From Adiantum capillus-veneris (taxonomy: Eukaryota; Streptophyta; Polypodiopsida; Polypodiales; Pteridaceae): 64,000 nucleotides of DNA. This document shows, in pieces, positions 1-15,025 of this stretch; positions within the stretch are counted from its first letter, which is position 1; every line of letters begins with the position of its first letter. A program made the translations under genes and the position numbers. The notes under the pieces were generated by a model. That model was not told the origin of the DNA, did not search any database, and saw only the letters and a program-made list of their open reading frames with translations. The DNA lies in contig CM043955.1 in NCBI GenBank assembly GCA_014529385.2, positions 153,190,140-153,254,139 on the forward strand, given 5' to 3'.

Positions 1-160
1 GTATTGTTTGAAGCAAAGCAAAATTTATTCACTTTCTCATTCTCTTTTTGCTTAAAGGTGTAGATTTTGGGCACAGTAATATGCTTGATTCCCCTTTTAG
101 AGAATTTCTCACCAAATTCTCATAGAAATTTCTCTATTTTTGGAAAAATCTCTATTGTTC

Positions 161-220
161 AAAGGTTGGAACCACGTTAATGTTGGAACCACGTCAAAGG
201 TTGGAACCACGTTAATGTTG
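161..220. repeat. Short tandem repeat of TTGGAACCACGT
   Basis: The phrase GGTTGGAACCACGT occurs three times at about 20-bp spacing, separated by TAATG or CAAAG. It is a small, diverged minisatellite with no coding sense. Confidence 0.6.
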
Positions 221-3200
221 TTCCTTCCAATGTCAACCCAAATCCTTCATACTCAATATGTAAATCAACCACTTGTTCAACTCTCAAAACTTGTTTGAAG
301 AGTGAAACATGTGCATATGGATATCTTTACCCATTGTACTTCTTGGAAATTCACTTTGCTACTTATGGCGGTCACATTCGGTGTGTTTTTGCAATCATTC
401 TCACAACTCCACGCTCTCTTCCTAGGACATCTCTAGGCTCATAACCCCCACTAGGAACCCTAATTGGAGTTCTCTTTATGGCTCTTTCCTCAGGTCCCAC
501 ATCTCTTGTTTTCATCAAGGTAGCTAAATCTCTTGTCGTATACATCATGCTAGGAGCTTCAATGTCCCTATATGTGGTCATTAGAACCCTTGAACCCAAG
601 TATCCCATCAATGTAGGCATTAAAAACTACAATTGACTCAATGAGTCAACATATCTAGTTCTATCCCGACTCAAGCTTCCCATTTTTTGTCTGGTCTTTG
701 ATACAATAGGTCTAAATGTACTAGGAGTGACATGTTACTAATGGATTGGAGATTTAAAGTATGCATATCTCTCAAGTTATCACTTGTCTGCTATGGAGTA
801 GCTACACCAATACTTGTCATGAATGTCTAACTTAGATGGCTTATCCTTAGGCTCTATGTCAAATTTTACCTTTGTGCTTGTCATTTCCCGTTTGTCCACA
901 ATATAGGGATTTTCCACAACTAGATACATTATTCTAGATCTAGATGGTCCCTCAACTCTAGATTCCATCAAGCATTAAATCAATGTCTAGCTGCTATATT
1001 GTGAAAGTGTAAATAAAATGGATGACAGATTTTTGCAAAAGAACGCTCTAAAATATGTTGGATAGGGGGAAAGTGGAACGCACCCAGAACACAAACACAA
1101 TGCCTCTCTATAGCCCAAGATACTGATTGCACCCTAATTCACTAGAGTTCACCTTCAAAGCTCAACACCTCCGCATACAAATCACCATTTGGATGCATAC
1201 CAACACACACCTGCTTTGCACAATTGACTTACAACACAACACACCAATCTTGCCCATTTGCAATCTTCATAAAGCACACACCACTGTCTCTTTCTCTCTC
1301 ACACACACAGAGGCTTGGGGAGACACACACACCTCACAATCGGCACCAAGCACTTGGAGCAGAGCAAAGATGAGAAGCGGGGAAGGAGGAAGAAATGGCA
1401 CGGAAATTGTCTATGGTTTGCTTCAATTTCAACAAAATCACCATCTACAGCACCATGAAACCTGCTAGCATCGGCTCCCTCGGTGCGAGCACAACGAGCG
1501 CAAAAAAAGCCACTTTGACAACCTCCTTTATCACAAGATTCTCCTCACTAAGACCTTGAACAAAACCTCTGTTTTCAATGCCCTAGTTGGCTCCAAACTT
1601 CTTCTTCAAGGCTCCTCCGAGATCCTCTTCCTCCAAAACGATCCCTCTCCTTCTTCAGCTCCAAAATGAGCTCCTCTTCACCAAATGATGGCTCCCCTCC
1701 CAAATCAAAAAAAAAGTGCCCCTTTTAGGGCATATGAACCTCCACTCTATTCCCGTTGAACTCTACTATTTTTGGGTTCTTCTTGCATGTGAGGGCCCCT
1801 TCACTTTGGCTTTTCTTGAGACCCACACCAAGCATGAACCACCTCCTAAGTGAGGCACCGACGAGTTATGTACCAGTTGGGTTGCCTTGATCAGTGTGCC
1901 ATTTGAGGTTTATTGAGCTTCACCAAGGTTTATATGTAGATTATATGGTGTATGAAGGCCACATGAAGTGGCGGTGTGTCAAACGGAGTCTGGATCGGTA
2001 AGTTATAGAAGTTTGAAGTTGGCGACGATTGTCAGCTGGGAGGAATCTGATGGTCTTTTGCCAAGTTCGGGCACTCAATTAACGGGATTGGGAAGGCTAA
2101 AGTGAAAACCGGACAAGATGGGTTTGGAGCCAAACTGGTGAACTTTCACTGAGATTTAACGGCTCGGGAACTAAAGTTTCAAGTTGCAAATGGAATTTGT
2201 ATGAAGTTGGGCCATGTAAATAAGTTTTTGGGAGGTGTTTTTAAGTGAAGTTTGGAGGTCTTGATGGGTAGTCCCTCACATGCTGCCACATGGTGGGGGG
2301 GTGAACCCATATGCAATGGAGTTGACTATGGAGGTGGAGTTTATAGGCTACATTGTGAGCTCATATTAGTACATCAAGTGGGAAGAGAGCTCCCATGCGT
2401 GGTGAGCTATGGCGGGTGCCTAGCGAGTGCTGCTCCCGCAAAGCGATTGTGGTGGTGTTTTGGTTGCAGGCAGTGGCGTGAAGGTTGGCGGTTGGTGGCT
2501 TGTGAAGCATTGATGATGTGGTAGGCTCACCAGGGGACATTTTCGCACCCATTACTTTTGAGAGCAAGCAGTGAGAGCACCAATGGCGTGACATCCGTGA
2601 AACTTCAACTAGCAATATCTTGGCAGCCAGGACTCCAAATGACGATATGAAAAGATCGACACACTCCACATAATGAGCTCTTCACATCCATATGTTGAAA
2701 CCAATTCCAACCACCTATCATCATTTGCCCTATCCATCTCAGATGTGCAATGCACTTGAGCTTTGAACTGACATATCTTCCACTCTATAGCTCCATTTCA
2801 TGAGTTGTCTAGACCATCTCGTAGAACACTTCAAGCTCTTCATCACCAAGAAAAAAAACAACACTTTGGATGTCCTTCACTTGCCATCCCATCAAGAACC
2901 TTTTGGGCCTAAGAAACCACATAAAGCATACATCTCCACTGCTACTTGCCTACACATGATCTTCACACCTGCTTTAGCACTTTACCATGCACCTATTAGC
3001 ATACACATCACTGCTTGTGCCCTACGCTAGGGTCGACACACTTTGGTTGCACCATCATTGCCCAACCCCTTGTTGAACATTCCTGTTCAACCAAAAGATT
3101 TCTTCACTCTTCCATCAACTTCAAAACTAAACAACGCCATGAGCAAACCAAAAAACACTACCATATGTACAAAGCCTTATTCGTGCTTCCTACCGCCAAA

Positions 3201-4826
3201 CTTCAAGTGGATTGCCCGACCCCCTGCATAATGTCCTCTTGGATCAAACACCTGGCTTTGTTTTCTTCCATCCATCTGTATCAACCTCCAATAGTGCTTC
3301 ACCCAAGCACGTACCCATCCATGTATACAATATAGCACTTTAGCATTTCTTCCAGCGTTAGCCCATCTTTTAGACCATGTAATTGCATTTTGATTAAAGT
3401 TTTAGAGTGTTTTGCTTTAGCATCAAGCATATGTTCCAGTATTTTCCAAGCATTGAGTGCAATAGTGGCAAGTAGTGCAAAAATTTATCATCTATTGCAA
3501 TGAGAATTATCCCAAGTGCATGTTTATCTTTACTTTGAAATTGTGTTGCATATGCTCTAGTTTGTATCGTCTCTCCTTGTCCTAAAGGTTTTACCACTCC
3601 CCAAATTTGTTTCTTCATAAGATAACCCTTTAATTTTACTTGCCATATATGAAATCATGTGCCATTAAACTTGTCTAGGCTTCTTTTCCCCATGGTTCAC
3701 CCTTTTGTGTGTGAGGAGAAGGTCTTACTGCAAACGATAGTGTATAATCTCCATTTTACAAGACAATGGGTATGACCTCTTTTTGTGTATACATGTCAAA
3801 GTGTTGTGCAATTCGGGGGTCTTACCACTAGAAATGTAGTTCCAATGTGGCAGTGTATATTCCCAATGATGATGATGAAAAATGCAAGAATTAATTCTCC
3901 TATGATGATCTTTGTGTCAAATCAGGCTCCCCATGAAGTTTTCAATCAAGGAAAAATAGATTAAGGTTTGGAAACACCTTAATGACATACAAATTAAAAG
4001 TTGCAATTGGTAATAAATGAAAGCTTTGGTCAGATATAGTTGACAATTACACAAGCAAGCCCGGTGGGAATCCTCCCTTGGTAGTAGACTAGTTGCAACA
4101 TGGGAAAGTGCTCCTTGAAGAGGTTCAATCCCCTTGTACCAACTCTCTGTGGGAACCTCCCTTATGTGGCTTTGGGTTGGCTACTCGGTAGTGAATGGGT
4201 TGGCTACTCGGCAGTGAATGGTAAGAGGTTTTTGGCAATGGATGGTCAAATGTTGATTGGCGAGGATACTTGGACCATGAACGACTGGCAAAATAAGTTT
4301 GCCGTAAGTTGGTGAGGTTAGCCGGTGTCCCTTCGTGGACCTGCCTAGTGTATAGGGAAAATTACACTATTTTTTTGGATCTACCCATTGTGCAATGCCT
4401 AAAATTAGGCAATTGAGATTTCAAACACAACATCACCTCTCAAAAGACATACTATATTGAATTTTTAGGTGGGGAAACTCTGAGATTAGACTATATGTGC
4501 TTGTATTGGCAGAGGTGCACAAAGGCACACACACCCAATAATGGAAAAGCAATTAGGAGAGCTTAATCTTGGCTAAATGATGAGCTTGAGGGTGCATCAA
4601 ATATCTCTTGCAAAGGAATATCAAATGATGTATTCAAGGAATTGAGATGGGTAATTTTTAATGAAGAACTAAATGGAGCAAAATGAACTCTAGCTAGAGG
4701 GAAATGGCTAATGAAAATCCACTATTCCTAATCGTAATCAACCCTTAATGAACTCATGAAGGTAGTAGTAGTCCATGGGTATTTCTTCAATGAGTTGATC
4801 AAAAATGTATTAAAGATTATTATGGA

Positions 4827-4828
<2 letters not shown>
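221..4828. other. No gene recognised
   Basis: AT-rich DNA with only short open frames. None shows a recognisable domain, start context or repeat-element motif. A CA-rich stretch near 1260-1340 and a G-rich stretch near 2250-2520 give spurious frames. I saw no LTR ends, primer sites or tRNA-like sequence. Confidence 0.5.

Positions 4829-4886
<58 letters not shown>
4829..4886. repeat. (GA)n microsatellite
   Basis: An almost perfect GA dinucleotide run of about 58 bp. It is one of at least six long GA/CT arrays in the window. Confidence 0.95.
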
Positions 4887-4889
<3 letters not shown>

Positions 4890-4993
4890 GCAATGACGAC
4901 CAAAGTGTGTGTGTGCACACTAGGTCTAGCATAGGAATAGAGAGTAGGTTAGGATCAAAGGTGGGTAGCTAGGAGATGCTAATTAGAATATTA

Positions 4994-5005
4994 GCTCTGA
5001 TACCA
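4994..5005 (-). other. Isolated primer-binding-site-like 12-mer
   Basis: The reverse complement reads TGGTATCAGAGC, identical to the initiator-Met tRNA primer site used by elements A, B, C, E and H in this window. No LTR ending in CA abuts it and no gag follows on the minus strand. It is either the relic of a degraded element or chance. Confidence 0.3.
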
Positions 5006-6524
5006 ATCCTAAAGCTATGGTGGATACACACAAGAACCATTCATGGATAAAAATGGCATACTAGAGCTTGATTATTGAGCTTGAAATGTTTAGAAAGATG
5101 GAAATTATACAGGCATATATGAGATATGAGAGAGCTCAAGGATTAGCCCAAATGGGGAGAATCAAGTGGCTAACCCGTACGGACCCCCTTATAGGGGTTG
5201 TTTTGACCTATCGCTTGGCTCCATATGCAAGTGAAACATGTGTACAAACACCCATGGGTGATGTACCTATATATGGGCATCATTTGGTATGAAAAAATGT
5301 GAATAAATGGTAAGGGAAAGGCTCCATATGGAGGTGCAATATATGTCACACACTCCAACAAGTCAAGTGTTGAGAACTCTTCCCCTATGTTATTGCTTTT
5401 GCACCATATTATATATTTAGATTGCCCTACTGATGGAAAAGTGTAAGCTGTACAAGTCTTGCATAAATGCTTTTGGAGGGGATCTCTCACTTAATATTAG
5501 AGTGCAAGGTTATAGGGGATTGATACTAACCAAGTTAGTTATGCATCATGCACACATTCATGATGGAATGCTATTTGGAAAAGAATATTGTATTCATAAA
5601 AATTGGTGATTGGCGATGATACTTAAAGCTTTGAGTATACAAAATGATTGAGTTGTCTATCCTATCTAAATCTTGAATGGGATTGATTTCAGTAACTTTG
5701 ATTGGGTTGTTAGTAGCCAAGCATATTAAGATTATTTTATTGTTGTTCCCAAGCATATTATTGTTGTTTTGTAGCAATGACTCCTCGAATGCTATCTAGT
5801 TGCTTTAGCAAAGGGTATGACGTTTTGACGATAATATGACCGACTTCTAACATCTCATAACTAAATCTTGTCTTATAGGTAGGTGTAGATGACCACCCTT
5901 CTTTAGGGAATGATGCTTGAAAATTCTCCCTCCCACCTACCCTTTTGATTCATAGTGTAGGAAGTTTTAATGCAACATACACCAATTACTTCTGCATATA
6001 AATGATTGCATATCGGGTGTTGAACGTGATATAATGAAGTAATTAATCATGTCTCTTAGAGGAAATCCCGGGGTGGTCAATTATCAAAAGCTCCATATAT
6101 CCCATGCATTCAAGGAGTTATTAATAATATGTCAATATACATACTACAGCTACACTATGGGTCTATTTACAAAAGCACCCCTCCTTCTAATGTATACATA
6201 AAAGTTTACATTTTGGATAATTCTCTTTTTCTCTTTGAACTCACGTAATATGATACAGTTTTTGAAAAGTGAACAACCTGGGCAAGAAATGTAGTGGTTG
6301 CTTATGCCAATGTGACATTCATACTCCATCCCACTATCATCAATCATGACATTGATGATAGGCTTCAAAAATCTCAACTTAGGGAACTCTATGCAAGAGG
6401 TTGTATCCATGCACATAAGGGTGCATGCTAGTAGGCTTGGCTTTAGTGATAGGTCATATATAGAGTGTAAGCTAAAGGCTTACCCCAACTTTCAAAAGTG
6501 AGAGCTCATGAAGAAGAAAGCCTT
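5006..6524. other. No gene recognised
   Basis: AT-rich DNA with only short frames and no similarity I recognise. If the primer-like 12-mer at 4994 is real, the start of this stretch would be the remnant of its LTR, but no terminal dinucleotides or TATA box support that. Confidence 0.4.
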
Positions 6525-6551
6525 AGTTCCTTTGCAGACTGCAAAGGAACT
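6525..6551. repeat. 27-bp palindrome (hairpin)
   Basis: Two perfect 13-bp arms, AGTTCCTTTGCAG and its reverse complement, are separated by one A. No duplicated flanks or element ends accompany it. It could form a cruciform or RNA hairpin. Confidence 0.85.
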
Positions 6552-6701
6552 TATGATTTGTTTGGATGGTGTAAGTGGTGTGGCCATGGGCCTTAGGGAG
6601 GACATTATGAGATATAAAGAGAAATTCTAGGAATTGAGAGGTTCAATCAAGACAAACGTGTATAAAATTTAACTTCTTGAAGTGGAGATATTAATGTGCA
6701 G

Positions 6702-6837
6702 TGCACCCTATGAAGGTTGGGTGTGTGCATGGATGCTCCTCAATGGTTGACATTAGTTATAGAGCCCTATGCACCCTATGAAGGCTGGGTGTGTGCATGG
6801 ATGCTTCTCATTGGTTGACACTAGTTATAGAACATAA
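6702..6837. repeat. 68-bp tandem duplication
   Basis: Two adjacent copies start with TGCACCCTATGAAGG at 6702 and 6770. They differ at a handful of positions, so the duplication is moderately old. No coding sense is evident. Confidence 0.9.
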
Positions 6838-7622
6838 TTATCTACATGTGCATGTAGCTAGCAGGAAGAGTGCACATGTATTTTAGCCTCCTTATCTCTA
6901 TATGTATATGGTATCAAGTTGTATGATGGACTTACAACCCTACCTTTTTTGGGTTAACCATGTCATGTAAGGGTTTGAAGCTATGGGAAGGGCAAGGGCT
7001 ATGAAGTGAACTAGTAAAACTATCGACATGATTTAAATAGTTTTCAATTTTATTTTTCTACTTTATAAAGCACTTAAGTGTTTTCATGTGTTACTTTGGT
7101 GTGTAATGATATGCTTTAAAGCATTTTGAATCTACTATGAAGCATACTAAGCTTTGGATTTTTAAGTGTTACTTTATTGTGTAATTGTAAACAAGAGATA
7201 AAGAAGGTCTAAATGAACCTTAGGAAGTAATGAGATGTGAAAAGGTGTTTAAATGAAAGATTTTGTATAAAATACCTGAAGCGTTGGATCGAATTGTAAT
7301 AGATTCTTTGATAATAACAAATGGTGTCTTACATTGCAATGATATGTGTTATGTGTATTATCTATGTATTGGAGTATAAGAGAGTATGTTTGTGAATTGG
7401 TATGAGCGAGAGATTGTGAGTATGATGTGCTCGATGTTCAACAATTTAGTGTTAGAGTTTGTGTTGGTTGTGATTGTCTGAATGAGCAGTTATGGTAGTT
7501 ATCGAGTTTGGTGTGTTCATGTGTCTGGCATTTGTGCTATGATACAATTTGGCAATCCTACAGGTTCTAATCTTGGTGCCATTTAGCAATTAGGGAGATG
7601 TGTGTGATGAATTTGTGTTTAT
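6838..7622. other. No gene recognised; may include 5' part of gypsy element N
   Basis: AT-rich DNA directly upstream of the decayed gypsy gag. It could hold that element's LTR and leader, but I could not locate LTR termini or a primer site. Confidence 0.35.
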
Positions 7623-9256
7623 ATGTTTGACAAAATTGAGGAAGCAAGTACGTCGCGACGGTATTTCACCAAGCAAAAGAGTCAGTTTCAAGGGAAGGAA
7701 ATGCTCCTAGGAATTCTAGTCAAGAAGCAGATGAGAGTTTACAACTTGAGCAATTTCAGCATGAGGAGCCTACAATTTCAGAATGAGGAGCCTAGAGAAA
7801 TGTCAGAATCAGATTCAAAATATGAGGAAACATTTGAAGAGGGAGAAGAACAAGAAGTCATTCTAATAGCCCTGACTCAAACAATTGAGGACTTAATTCC
7901 ACCAATCCAGGATTCGGTGGAGGAGGCCATAATTGCTTAGGAGCATAATGTGGTAATTCCTTTATCTCCCCAAGCTGTGTACATTGTTGTTTTTAAAGGC
8001 AAAGAGAAGAGTGTGAGGCATAGAAGAGTAGTAACAATGCTAGCAAACCCAACCCACCAACCCTACAGTTAAGGTAGCCAAATTCAAAGGGAAACCCAAA
8101 AGAGGACCTTGATTGCCATGTGGCTCTATTCCAGACCATATGGGTGGCTAGTAGATATGAAGGATGTATGGGGATGTAGTAAAGTTAGTCTAAGTTGTTG
8201 CTACCTTAGAAGGGAAGGCTATAAAGTGGTATAGCCAATATGGTGCAGCCCACTTTGTAGACTTTGATGCCCTTAAGGATGCCTTTTTGGCTAGATTTAG
8301 AAGGGAGAAAACACCTAATAATGTCTTAAAGAAGTTGAAAAGGATGAAATAGGGGATATGCTAGTAGAAGATTTTTCTTAGCAGTTTAAAAGTATGATAG
8401 CAAGGCTAGTTGGAGCAGATAGGCCTGCATGGGAGACTTTGTCTAGGTATTTCCTCAAAGGCCTTAGATCAAAGATTAAGGCAACAGTGGATAATGTGGA
8501 TTTGGCCAATTGGCTACAAACTTTAGTAATAGTAGCAGTAAGGGTGGAAAAGAGACTGGGTTTGACAAGGAGAAAGAAAAGAGATAGTTTTGATTCAGAG
8601 TCAGATATAAGTTTTGAGTTAGATTCAAAATCAAAGATAGATTCAGATTCATACTCAGGTTCAGAATTTTTTCCTTGAAGAAAGAAGAAGAGAAGGCACA
8701 ATTCATCTTCCTCAAAAAAGCAGAAGAAGGGAACCTCCAAGAAGGCAAATGGAGTAGAAGAGGGGCAGTTGTTAAAACAACTCAAAGCCTTAGGTTGTCC
8801 TCCCATTGAGACAAAAGACAAACCCTTCTATGATATTTGTGAAAGGAAAGGACACCAGACTTCACTTTGCTAGTATAACCCTAAAAATAGGGGAAAGTCT
8901 AATCCTTTGAATAAAGGAAGAAATGAATTGGCTCAAGCAACTCAAGTGTTTCCTATGACTCAGACTAAAGGGAACTTCAAACTTAATAGGAATTTTCCAA
9001 GACCAGCTTGGCAAGATCAGGGAATTGCTTATAATGCAACCCTGATAACGTGCAATTATTGTACCAAGGAGGGACACAAGGTAGGCCCTGATTGTGTTGA
9101 GCTATGGTGTAAACACATAGAGGAAAGAGAAATGCATTTGATCAAATATGGTGGGCCAATTAGGAGCCCAAAATGAAATCTTGAGTCTTCTTCTCAAGGA
9201 TTCATTCAAAGTAATGTAGTGCTTATAGATATTGATCAGCCTCCTGATTGGGACTA
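7623..9256 (+). pseudogene. Decayed Ty3/gypsy gag (element N)
   Basis: A broken gag. The first frame (7623-7940) is rich in Glu and Ser. From about 8200 the translation follows the retrotransposon gag core, with Ile-Lys-Trp-Tyr and Phe-Leu-Ala-Arg-Phe landmarks, and continues after a frameshift near 8345 into 8394-8678, which ends in an Asp/Ser-rich tail. Two nucleocapsid knuckles follow. The first, near 8835-8875, has Tyr for its first Cys. The second, near 9050-9095, is Cys-x2-Cys-x4-His-x5-Cys, one residue longer than the usual CCHC. In-frame stops and at least one frameshift show it is dead. Gag would form the virus-like particle. The pol part of the same element probably resumes near 12.4 kb, after inserted or decayed DNA. 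Confidence 0.7.
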
Positions 9257-9369
9257 AATCAAGGCAAAGATGTCTGAAGAAAGGGAAGACCGTAGAATAA
9301 AAAACTGTGACAATCCTAGTTTGTTAAATTTTTTAAAGAATCTTGAGATTGTTCCTCCCATGTTAAGAT

Positions 9370-11665
<2,296 letters not shown>

Positions 11666-12319
11666 TTGGAGGGGGGACCGGCTCCACATAAATCCGGTCC
11701 TCAACTGTTGTCATGTTCTCTAAATTCTCTCTCTTGCAAAAGTATTGTCCATGCCAAGTTAACTAATTGCTATCATTATGTTGCTATCTTCAATTATGTC
11801 TACCCGCTATGCTCACAAAATCATTTCTTGAAAGTACTCTCATTAAATTCTGCTACTCTCAAATTGAATAGGCAAATTCCATTACAAGCAGTGGACTCCA
11901 TCCAATCCAAACACCCTAGCACATCCATTGAATCCATGACCACTTATGCCACATTAGATGAGAACAACCAATGGATCCCAATATCTATAATCAAGGGTAA
12001 GCTGGATTATAATGCAACAGAGTAGGAGAAGAAAAGCCTCATCCAAGAACCCATTCTTTTCATGTTGAAAAGGGAGAGTGAAAGACTTTTGACTCATTGG
12101 ATCCAAGAAAATAGTGAAAGAGGTTTTCGTGCAATAGATTTACATGCACAAGGAGCTTCACCTCAACCCAAAAGCTCAAATCTTCCTCTGCATAGAGCTA
12201 GCTATAAGTGTTTCACACTTCTCTTCTTCTTTGTTGTACTCTTCTTGTTTGTTCAGATGTACACAATAGATTATCTTCTGTACTTGATTGTTATACTTTT
12301 GGTTTGTGGTTCTCTATGA
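11666..12319 (+). pseudogene. Unrecognised coding-like stretch upstream of RT
   Basis: Two adjacent plus-strand frames (11666-12025 and 12062-12319) precede the RT remnant of element N. Around 11870-12190 the translation looks protein-like, with mixed polar composition and few low-complexity runs. I recognise no protease or N-terminal RT motif in it. By position it could be the decayed protease-RT junction of element N, but that is inference. Confidence 0.3.
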
Positions 12320-12419
12320 TGCTCATTACAGACATGTATCCCTCAAGCATAGAGGAATGAAAACCAATGGAGTGTGTCATAGATATTTTAGATATCTGGT
12401 TTGGATCCATTCATCAATC

Positions 12420-13170
12420 CGAGCTAATCATTTTGAACACCTCAAAAAGGTATGTAGACTTTATAGGATTTGCTTGAATCCTGAAAATTGCACATTTATG
12501 GGCAGACAAGGAAAAATTCATGGATAAATAGTGTCTAAAAATGGCATAGCAACCAATATGGATAAAATTCATGTTATTGTTGAATTGCCTAGACCAACAA
12601 CTGTCAAAGGGGTTCAAGCTTTCATGGGACATTGTGGATATTACAGGACGCTTCATTTACATGTATGCTATCATCGCAAAACCCATGTATGGCCTAATTA
12701 CACTCTTTATATGAACTGATGAGTGTGAAGAATCTTTCATGAAGCTTAAACAAGCTCTCACTTCAGTCCCAATATTGAAAGCACCAGATTGGAATAAGGT
12801 ATTTAATATACATGTTGATGCTTCCAATTTTGCCATTAGATGTATATTGGCTCAACCAGGAGACAGAAAATTTGATTTTTCTATTTATTATGCTAGTAGA
12901 CAGTTAAATGTAGCAAAGAAGAATTATACAACCACTAAAAGGGAAGGATTAGGGATGATCTATGCCGTAAAAAAGTATAGACATTACCTACTAGCCAACA
13001 AATTTGTGTTCTTTGTGGACCACCAAGCTTTATTGTACTTGGTCAACAAGCCATGCAACATAGGAAGAATAGTGAGATGGTTCATCATTCTTTTGGAATT
13101 TGATTTCACTGTAGTTGTAAAAAAGGCCACCACACACCAAAGAGCAAATCATTTATAAAGGAATATTTCA
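12420..13170 (+). pseudogene. Gypsy reverse transcriptase C-terminus and RNase H (element N)
   Basis: The segment begins after the catalytic YxDD motif, so the RT palm is missing. The thumb/connection follows, with a Leu-Asn-Pro-x-x-Cys-x-Phe motif, Val-Ser-Lys-Asn-Gly, and Gly-x-Cys-Gly-Tyr-Tyr. RNase H (from about 12739) keeps all three acidic landmarks: His-Val-Asp-Ala-Ser, the Glu of Lys-Arg-Glu-Gly, and Val-Asp-His-Gln. A TAA at about 12528 and a frameshift near 12645 break the frame. The enzyme would have degraded the RNA strand during minus-strand cDNA synthesis. It is non-functional here. Confidence 0.85.
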
Positions 13171-13230
13171 GGAGAACCACCAAAAGGGGTAGACGATGAT
13201 CTACCAAATGCATATCTGTTCTCCGTAGAA

Positions 13231-14003
13231 ATGATACCTTGTTGGTCAAAAAATATGGTTTCATTGATGACCATAGCTCAAGTGGATTCTCAAATACCAC
13301 TTCCTATTACACCAAGATTAATTAGGCAATTGGCTATGTATCGATTACTAGCTGGAACGCTATACAAAAGAAATCGAGATGGAATATTTCTTTTGTGTAT
13401 TAATCCTGAGGAGAAAACCCAATACCTAAGTCAAGCACACATTACCATAGTAGGACTTCACTTTGCGTAAGACCAAACTATGCAACGGATCATTAAACTT
13501 GGAGTATTTTGGCCAACCATAAGAAGTGATGTTCACTCATTTGTAAAAAACTATCTTCAGTGCCAGAAACAAGCACCCATACCTCACGTGACATTATTTC
13601 AAGTTTCACTTGTTCCTAAGTGGAGTAACTATCTAGTTACTTACTTATCAAGCAGAACATTCTCGAAGGATATGAGTAAACGCTGCCAAAGTGCTATTGA
13701 AACTGAAGCAAGAGATTATGCTCTTATTGCAAACCAATTGTTTTGGAGAGGAAAGGATCAACATTCGCGTCTTTGTGCAAATGAAGATGAACACATCCCC
13801 ACTCTAGAACAAGCACATGCTGGATTAGCTGGAGGTCACTTTTCTAGTGAAACCACCACTAGAGCAATTTTAATGGCAGGCATATGGTGGCCAACACTTT
13901 TTGAAGATGCTAAAGAATATGTTCGAAGGTGTGATGCATGCCAACGAGTAAAAATATTAACGAGGCTAGATAGCGTGCCTTTAAGACCAATGATGGGGGA
14001 CTA
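13231..14003 (+). pseudogene. Two H2C2 zinc-finger-like units upstream of integrase (element N)
   Basis: Two successive segments look like the integrase N-terminal His-His-Cys-Cys finger. Unit one (about 13425-13580) has Ala-His, Leu-His, Trp-Pro-Thr and a final Gln-Cys-Gln; its first Cys position is Tyr. Unit two (about 13805-13960) has Ala-His-Ala-Gly, Gly-His-Phe, Trp-Trp-Pro-Thr-Leu-Phe and Cys-Asp-Ala-Cys-Gln and appears complete. About 75 residues lie between them. Most gypsy integrases have one such finger, which helps multimerise the enzyme and bind LTR ends. The double arrangement may be a lineage trait or an internal duplication. Stops lie in unit one. Confidence 0.7.
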
Positions 14004-14009
14004 GAGATT

Positions 14010-14660
14010 TTGCAAAATGGGGCATAGATTTTGTTGGGCCAATACAACCACCTGCTTATAGAACTCAAGATCAATATATCATTGTAGCTACGGACTATTT
14101 GACCAAGTGGGAAGAGGCTAAGGCAACCAGAAAGAATGTTGCTAGAACCACAACTCCATTCTTGTATGAGAATGTATTCACAAGATATGGACTTCCAATA
14201 GGAATTGTCAGTGATAGGAGAACTCATTTCCTCAATGAGATAATTGAGTATCTACTGAATGAATTTATGGTCATCCATAACAAATCTACTCCATATCATC
14301 CACAAGCAAATAGACAAGTTGAGCACACAAATAAAATTCTTAGCTCGGTATTGACTAAAGAGGTAGTTCAGGATGAACTAATTGGGAAACGAATCTATAT
14401 ACCACTCTATGGGCTTATAGAGTTTCATTCAAGACAGCTTTTAATGCTACACCCTTTAATCTTGTTTATGGTCTTGATGACATACTATCGATAGAATTTC
14501 TATTTCCGACACTAAGGGTAGGAAAAGATCTTTAGTGGACCAGACATGAATTGTTAGAAAAGCTCGAAGAACTAGAAAATCTTGATGAGCAAAGGCTAAC
14601 AACTGTAGCTCACATCTATGCAAAAAAATGGTAGTAAAAACAATTTTTTGATTCACATCT
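14010..14660 (+). pseudogene. Gypsy integrase catalytic core (element N)
   Basis: The core reads in one frame from about 14020, with Ile-Asp-Phe-Val-Gly (first catalytic Asp), Val-Ser-Asp-Arg (second Asp) and Gln-Val-Glu-His-Thr-Asn (catalytic Glu) at the expected spacing. The Asn-Gly-Gln of the usual third-motif context is altered to Asn-Arg-Gln. After about 14370 the sequence frameshifts through the alpha-helical tail. This is the DDE strand-transfer enzyme that would insert element DNA; frame breaks make it inactive. Confidence 0.85.
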
Positions 14661-14661
14661 A

Positions 14662-14958
14662 GTCACAAAAATCTTCAAAAAAATGGGACCTAGTTTTAGT
14701 CTATTCCTTTAAGTAGCACATTCCCAAATTCAAGAAGAAGAGAAATGGACCATTTATCATTGAAGACGTGTCTCCAAGTGGAGCAGTTAAGTTGTCCACT
14801 CTAGATGGTGAACCAATGGCTAACTGGATTAGTGGATGCTGCTTAAAGAAGTACCATTTGCCACTAACCAATGATTTGCTAGAGAAGATGCATGCAAAGC
14901 AAAGAAAGATGAAACTACAGCAGGTTATTGATGAAGCCCAAGAGGAAGCTCAACTTTG
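14662..14958 (+). pseudogene. Integrase C-terminal region (element N)
   Basis: The frame from 14768 carries Ser-Gly-Ala-Val-Lys-Leu, Leu-Asp-Gly-Glu-Pro and a Leu-Lys-Lys-Tyr-His motif, followed by a charged helix. This matches the end of plant gypsy pol polyproteins that lack a chromodomain. It ends at a stop at about 14957. Confidence 0.65.
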
Positions 14959-15025
14959 AGTACTCAAGAGGAAAGTTGCTTTCAGAAATCAACAAACATC
15001 TATTCCCATCAACACTTTGGAACCA

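Noticed and set aside
1127-1468. 113-codon plus-strand frame
   Set aside because: Rich in His, Thr and Gln from CA-repeats; no domain and no similarity to the surrounding elements.
6908-6924. TGGTATCAAGTTG as a primer site
   Set aside because: Diverges after eight bases and has no LTR end beside it.
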